NCBI GenBank assembly: GCA_902779445.1
Contig: CACZBM010000001.1
Span: forward strand, 1 to 64,000
Direction of reading: 5' to 3'
Source of the DNA: an uncultured Lachnospiraceae bacterium
GTDB lineage: Bacteria; Bacillota; Clostridia; Lachnospirales; Lachnospiraceae
Length of the DNA stretch: 64,000 nt
Part shown: piece by piece, positions 61,856 to 64,000 of the stretch
How positions within the stretch are numbered: the stretch's first letter is position 1
Layout of the letters: every line of letters starts with the position of its first letter
Program-made: the position numbers and the translations under genes
Notes under the pieces: model-generated
What the model saw: only the letters and a program-made list of their open reading frames with translations
What the model was told of the DNA's origin: nothing
The model's database searches: none

Positions 61856-63274
61856 ATGGATATTTCTGGTATAAAAAAACGGCTTTCTGATCCCGTATCT
61901 ATACTTTTCATCACTGCCCTTTTCGGGAGCATATTATATATTTCCCTGATCTACAATGACAATCTGTGGGTGGATGAAGCATTTACCGCTTCCCTGATAA
62001 GAGGCAGCTGGCCGGAGGTCATAAGGGATACAGTGGCAGACACTCTGCCCCCTTTCTATAACTTTGCCGGAAAATTTCTGACAGAGATATTCGGATACTC
62101 ATCCCTTATCCTGAAACTTTTTTCCTGCTTACCCATGATCCTCCTTATCTTTCTGGGAGGCCGGCGTGTTTTTAATACATTTGGTTTCAGAACAGCCTAT
62201 TTTTTCGAGCTCTTTCTTCTGTCCATGCCATATTTCTTCCATTATGCGGTAGAAATAAGGATGTACAGCTGGGGCATGTTTTCATGCGGAATGGCTGCGG
62301 TCTTTTTTACGGAGATCATTGACGGAACAGACAGCGGATCTGTAAATAGATCTTCCTGGGCTGCCTTTACCATGTTCACGGTATTTTCCGGATATATCCA
62401 TCATTTTGCCCTGATCGCTTCAGGAATGATGTGGCTTATCATCCTGATCTATATAACTGTAAAGAAGGAGGCTTCCCTGTTCCGTTCTTTCGCAGTAAGT
62501 CTGATGCTTTTTCTCATTTTATATCTGCCCTGCCTGTTCCTCACAGTAAAGCAGATACAAAATGCCAGCAGCTATTTTTCCATGTCTCCGCTGTCATTTG
62601 GCACATTACTCAGTGACATCAGGTATCCCTTCGTCACACACATAACTATCCTGTCTGCCGTCCTTTTGATCCTTGCATTTGCAGCAGCGGTTTACAGCCT
62701 GTTAAAAGGCTTAAGCATAAAAGGTTTGATGCTTTTTTCCGTGATCTATCTAACACTTCTTTTCGGATACGGAGTTTCACTGGCGGCAGGGAAAAGCCTC
62801 TTTACAGCAAGATATCTGTCCCCCGCTCTTCCTGTGCTGTGGCTCGGCGCAGCCATCCTTTTTGACTGTGTCATCACTACCTTTAACAATAACCGGTATA
62901 TGATCACGATCCTTATTGCACTGATCGTCATTACCGGCACAGTTGACTACAGAAATGCCTATATTTCCGAATATGCACCGGGCGTTGAAAATATGAAAGC
63001 TTTCTTTGATGACAACCTGACTCCCCGGGACGGATATCTGATCTTTGAAGATAATTATGAGATAGAGCTGTGCTTCAGATATTACTATCCCGAACTCAAA
63101 AAAACCGACTGGGAAAACGCCGGAAACATACAGGGAAATCTATGGTTTTTCGAGACTGATGGATTTAAAAAAGAACTTGATAAGGCCGAAAAATATGGCT
63201 ATAATCCTATATATATAGGTGATTTCAGCTTTGACCGGTATTCATTTTCGCTATACCGGTTAGAGAGGGCTTGA
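61856..63274 (+). CDS. GT39-like polytopic membrane glycosyltransferase (second)
   Basis: The 472-residue protein has about ten to eleven membrane segments, an acidic pair in NDNLWVDEAFTASLIRGSW in the first external loop, DTLPPFYNFAGKFLTEIFG and FFHYAVEIRMYSWGMF, as in ArnT/PMT-type (GT-C) enzymes that take sugar from polyprenyl phosphate, and a short C-terminal external domain. Same layout as the protein at 42235-43737. The ATG at 61856 is chosen for its hydrophobic context and promoter. It is divergent from the WecG-like gene and followed 22 bases later by yjfB. Confidence 0.8.
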   Translation: MDISGIKKRLSDPVSILFITALFGSILYISLIYNDNLWVDEAFTASLIRGSWPEVIRDTVADTLPPFYNFAGKFLTEIFGYSSLILKLFSCLPMILLIFLGGRRVFNTFGFRTAYFFELFLLSMPYFFHYAVEIRMYSWGMFSCGMAAVFFTEIIDGTDSGSVNRSSWAAFTMFTVFSGYIHHFALIASGMMWLIILIYITVKKEASLFRSFAVSLMLFLILYLPCLFLTVKQIQNASSYFSMSPLSFGTLLSDIRYPFVTHITILSAVLLILAFAAAVYSLLKGLSIKGLMLFSVIYLTLLFGYGVSLAAGKSLFTARYLSPALPVLWLGAAILFDCVITTFNNNRYMITILIALIVITGTVDYRNAYISEYAPGVENMKAFFDDNLTPRDGYLIFEDNYEIELCFRYYYPELKKTDWENAGNIQGNLWFFETDGFKKELDKAEKYGYNPIYIGDFSFDRYSFSLYRLERA

Positions 63275-63296
63275 TTCAAGGAAGGAGGATGTTTAC

Positions 63297-63497
63297 ATGG
63301 ATGTATCATCACTTGCTATGCCTGACATAGCCAGCCTGTCAATGTACATGGCAAAAAATGAGACTCTTCAGGATGTGGGGACCGCTCTTCTTTCGAATGC
63401 ACTTGATGTTCAGAAAAGTATGGGCGCTGCCACCATTAATATGATGGAGCAGTCTGTGAATCCCGCTGTGGGCGGAAATATAGACCTTCGGGTTTAA
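63297..63497 (+). CDS. YjfB-family putative motility protein
   Basis: The 66-residue protein has the YjfB pattern: an N-terminal hydrophobic-charged helix, DVGTALLSNALDVQKSMG, MMEQSV and the conserved C-terminal GGNIDLRV. The family is linked to motility or cell surface in Firmicutes; direct function is not established. AGGAGG lies 9 bases before the ATG. Its 3' end overlaps the CPBP gene by 4 bases, tail to tail. Confidence 0.85.
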   Translation: MDVSSLAMPDIASLSMYMAKNETLQDVGTALLSNALDVQKSMGAATINMMEQSVNPAVGGNIDLRV

Positions 63498-64000
63498 GAA
63501 ACCTGCATCTGCAGGACAAGGATCCCGATCATTTCTACAAGGGCGAGAATGATCCCAAAGACCACCGGAACTGAAAAGACCGGTGGTCTTTTTATCAGTT
63601 CTTCTCTTCCATCCTTTGTGATCACTTTAAGATCATGTCCCCGGAATATCCTTATTAGCCGGAACTTTCCTCCGGGTTCATTTGCGGCTATCCTAATAAG
63701 CAAAAGCACTGCAAACCCTGTAAACAGCACAGCAAGCATAGCATTAAACGCAATACTCACCAGCAGGTCATTTGCGGAGTACTCCATTTCCAGGGCATCA
63801 GGAAAATATTTTACTAAAGCGAAACCGCTTATGGCTCCGCCTATGTTTATCATAAAATGCCCGATAAGTCCGGGCCAGAGACTCCCTGTGACTTCATTCA
63901 GTATCCCCCAGGCAACTCCCAATACAAAAGCATAGCTCATCTGGTTAAAATTAAGATGCATGAGCCCGAATAACAGCGCCTGCAGCAGTATGGCTCCCAA
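63494..64000 (-). CDS. CPBP-family intramembrane protease (5' end beyond window)
   Basis: The visible 168 residues end in the stop at 63494 and continue off the right edge. They contain motif 2 (LFGLMHLNFN) and motif 3 (LIGHFMINIGG) of CPBP (Abi/CAAX-type) metalloproteases, then a soluble C-terminal region. The N-terminal EExxxR motif should lie outside the window. Family members process membrane proteins or peptides, often bacteriocin-related, but the role is unknown. Confidence 0.8.
   Translation of the reverse strand: MGAILLQALLFGLMHLNFNQMSYAFVLGVAWGILNEVTGSLWPGLIGHFMINIGGAISGFALVKYFPDALEMEYSANDLLVSIAFNAMLAVLFTGFAVLLLIRIAANEPGGKFRLIRIFRGHDLKVITKDGREELIKRPPVFSVPVVFGIILALVEMIGILVLQMQVS

Overview
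The window looks like a chromosomal segment of a motile anaerobic Firmicute of the Lachnospiraceae (Butyrivibrio/Roseburia-like). The evidence is a type III glutamine synthetase, a class III (anaerobic) ribonucleotide reductase, DUF5688 and YjfB proteins, a GHL10 glycosidase, low-GC Gram-positive promoters and AGGAGG ribosome binding sites. Placement to genus is inference. Most genes run on the minus strand; the few plus-strand genes are mostly single divergent units. No tRNA, rRNA, CRISPR array, transposase or integrase gene is visible, and no gene-free stretch exceeds about 290 bases.

Layout. Positions 1-4315 hold the end of an integrated plasmid-like/ICE-like element: DUF5688 (cut by the window edge), a CD1845-like membrane protein, an XRE repressor with paired operators, and a repA-parA-parB replication/partition cassette with iteron-like repeats. 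It abuts the 3' end of rlmD (rumA family), a known integration site for conjugative elements in streptococci. Then come YhaM nuclease, a membrane-anchored HtrA-like protein that has lost its catalytic triad, mutS2, an orphan response regulator and nrdD (5-14 kb); an amidase, glnN, hisC, an aspartate-type aminotransferase and lepB (14-19.5 kb); an SGNH/MBOAT acyltransferase pair, a polar amino acid ABC importer and maf (19.5-25 kb); a secreted GHL10 protein, a lipoprotein and a 1082-residue amidase (25-30 kb); a heterodimeric ABC exporter, MATE and CPA2 transporters (30-37 kb); a ribose/galactose-type sugar ABC importer with its own promoter and a candidate cre site, YitT and a GT39-like protein (37.5-43.7 kb); rplM-rpsI, a CotH kinase protein, hypF, truA, ecfT and a fused EcfA1-EcfA2 (44-53 kb); a second, AT-richer MBOAT/SGNH pair, fucO, ctpA, ftsX, ftsE and a CdaR-like regulator (53-61 kb); and a divergent WecG-like/GT39-like pair, YjfB and a truncated CPBP protease (61-64 kb).

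The strongest cross-window signal is that seven genes lack a Shine-Dalgarno sequence and instead have a sigma-70-like -10 box 6-9 bases before the start codon (mutS2, MATE, GT39-like, cotH-like, ecfA, WecG-like and the second GT39-like gene). This predicts leaderless or near-leaderless mRNAs. Other noteworthy points are RepA iterons placed in two reading frames, a two-operator promoter for the XRE repressor, two probable pseudoenzymes (HtrA-like and WecG-like), the EcfA fusion, a Maf protein with an extra N-terminal segment, and at least three families of small intergenic palindromic repeats, one of which has 16-bp terminal inverted repeats and carries the rpsI terminator.

Start codons were re-chosen from ribosome binding sites, promoters and family N-termini. 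Motifs were read by eye; no alignment or database search was run.
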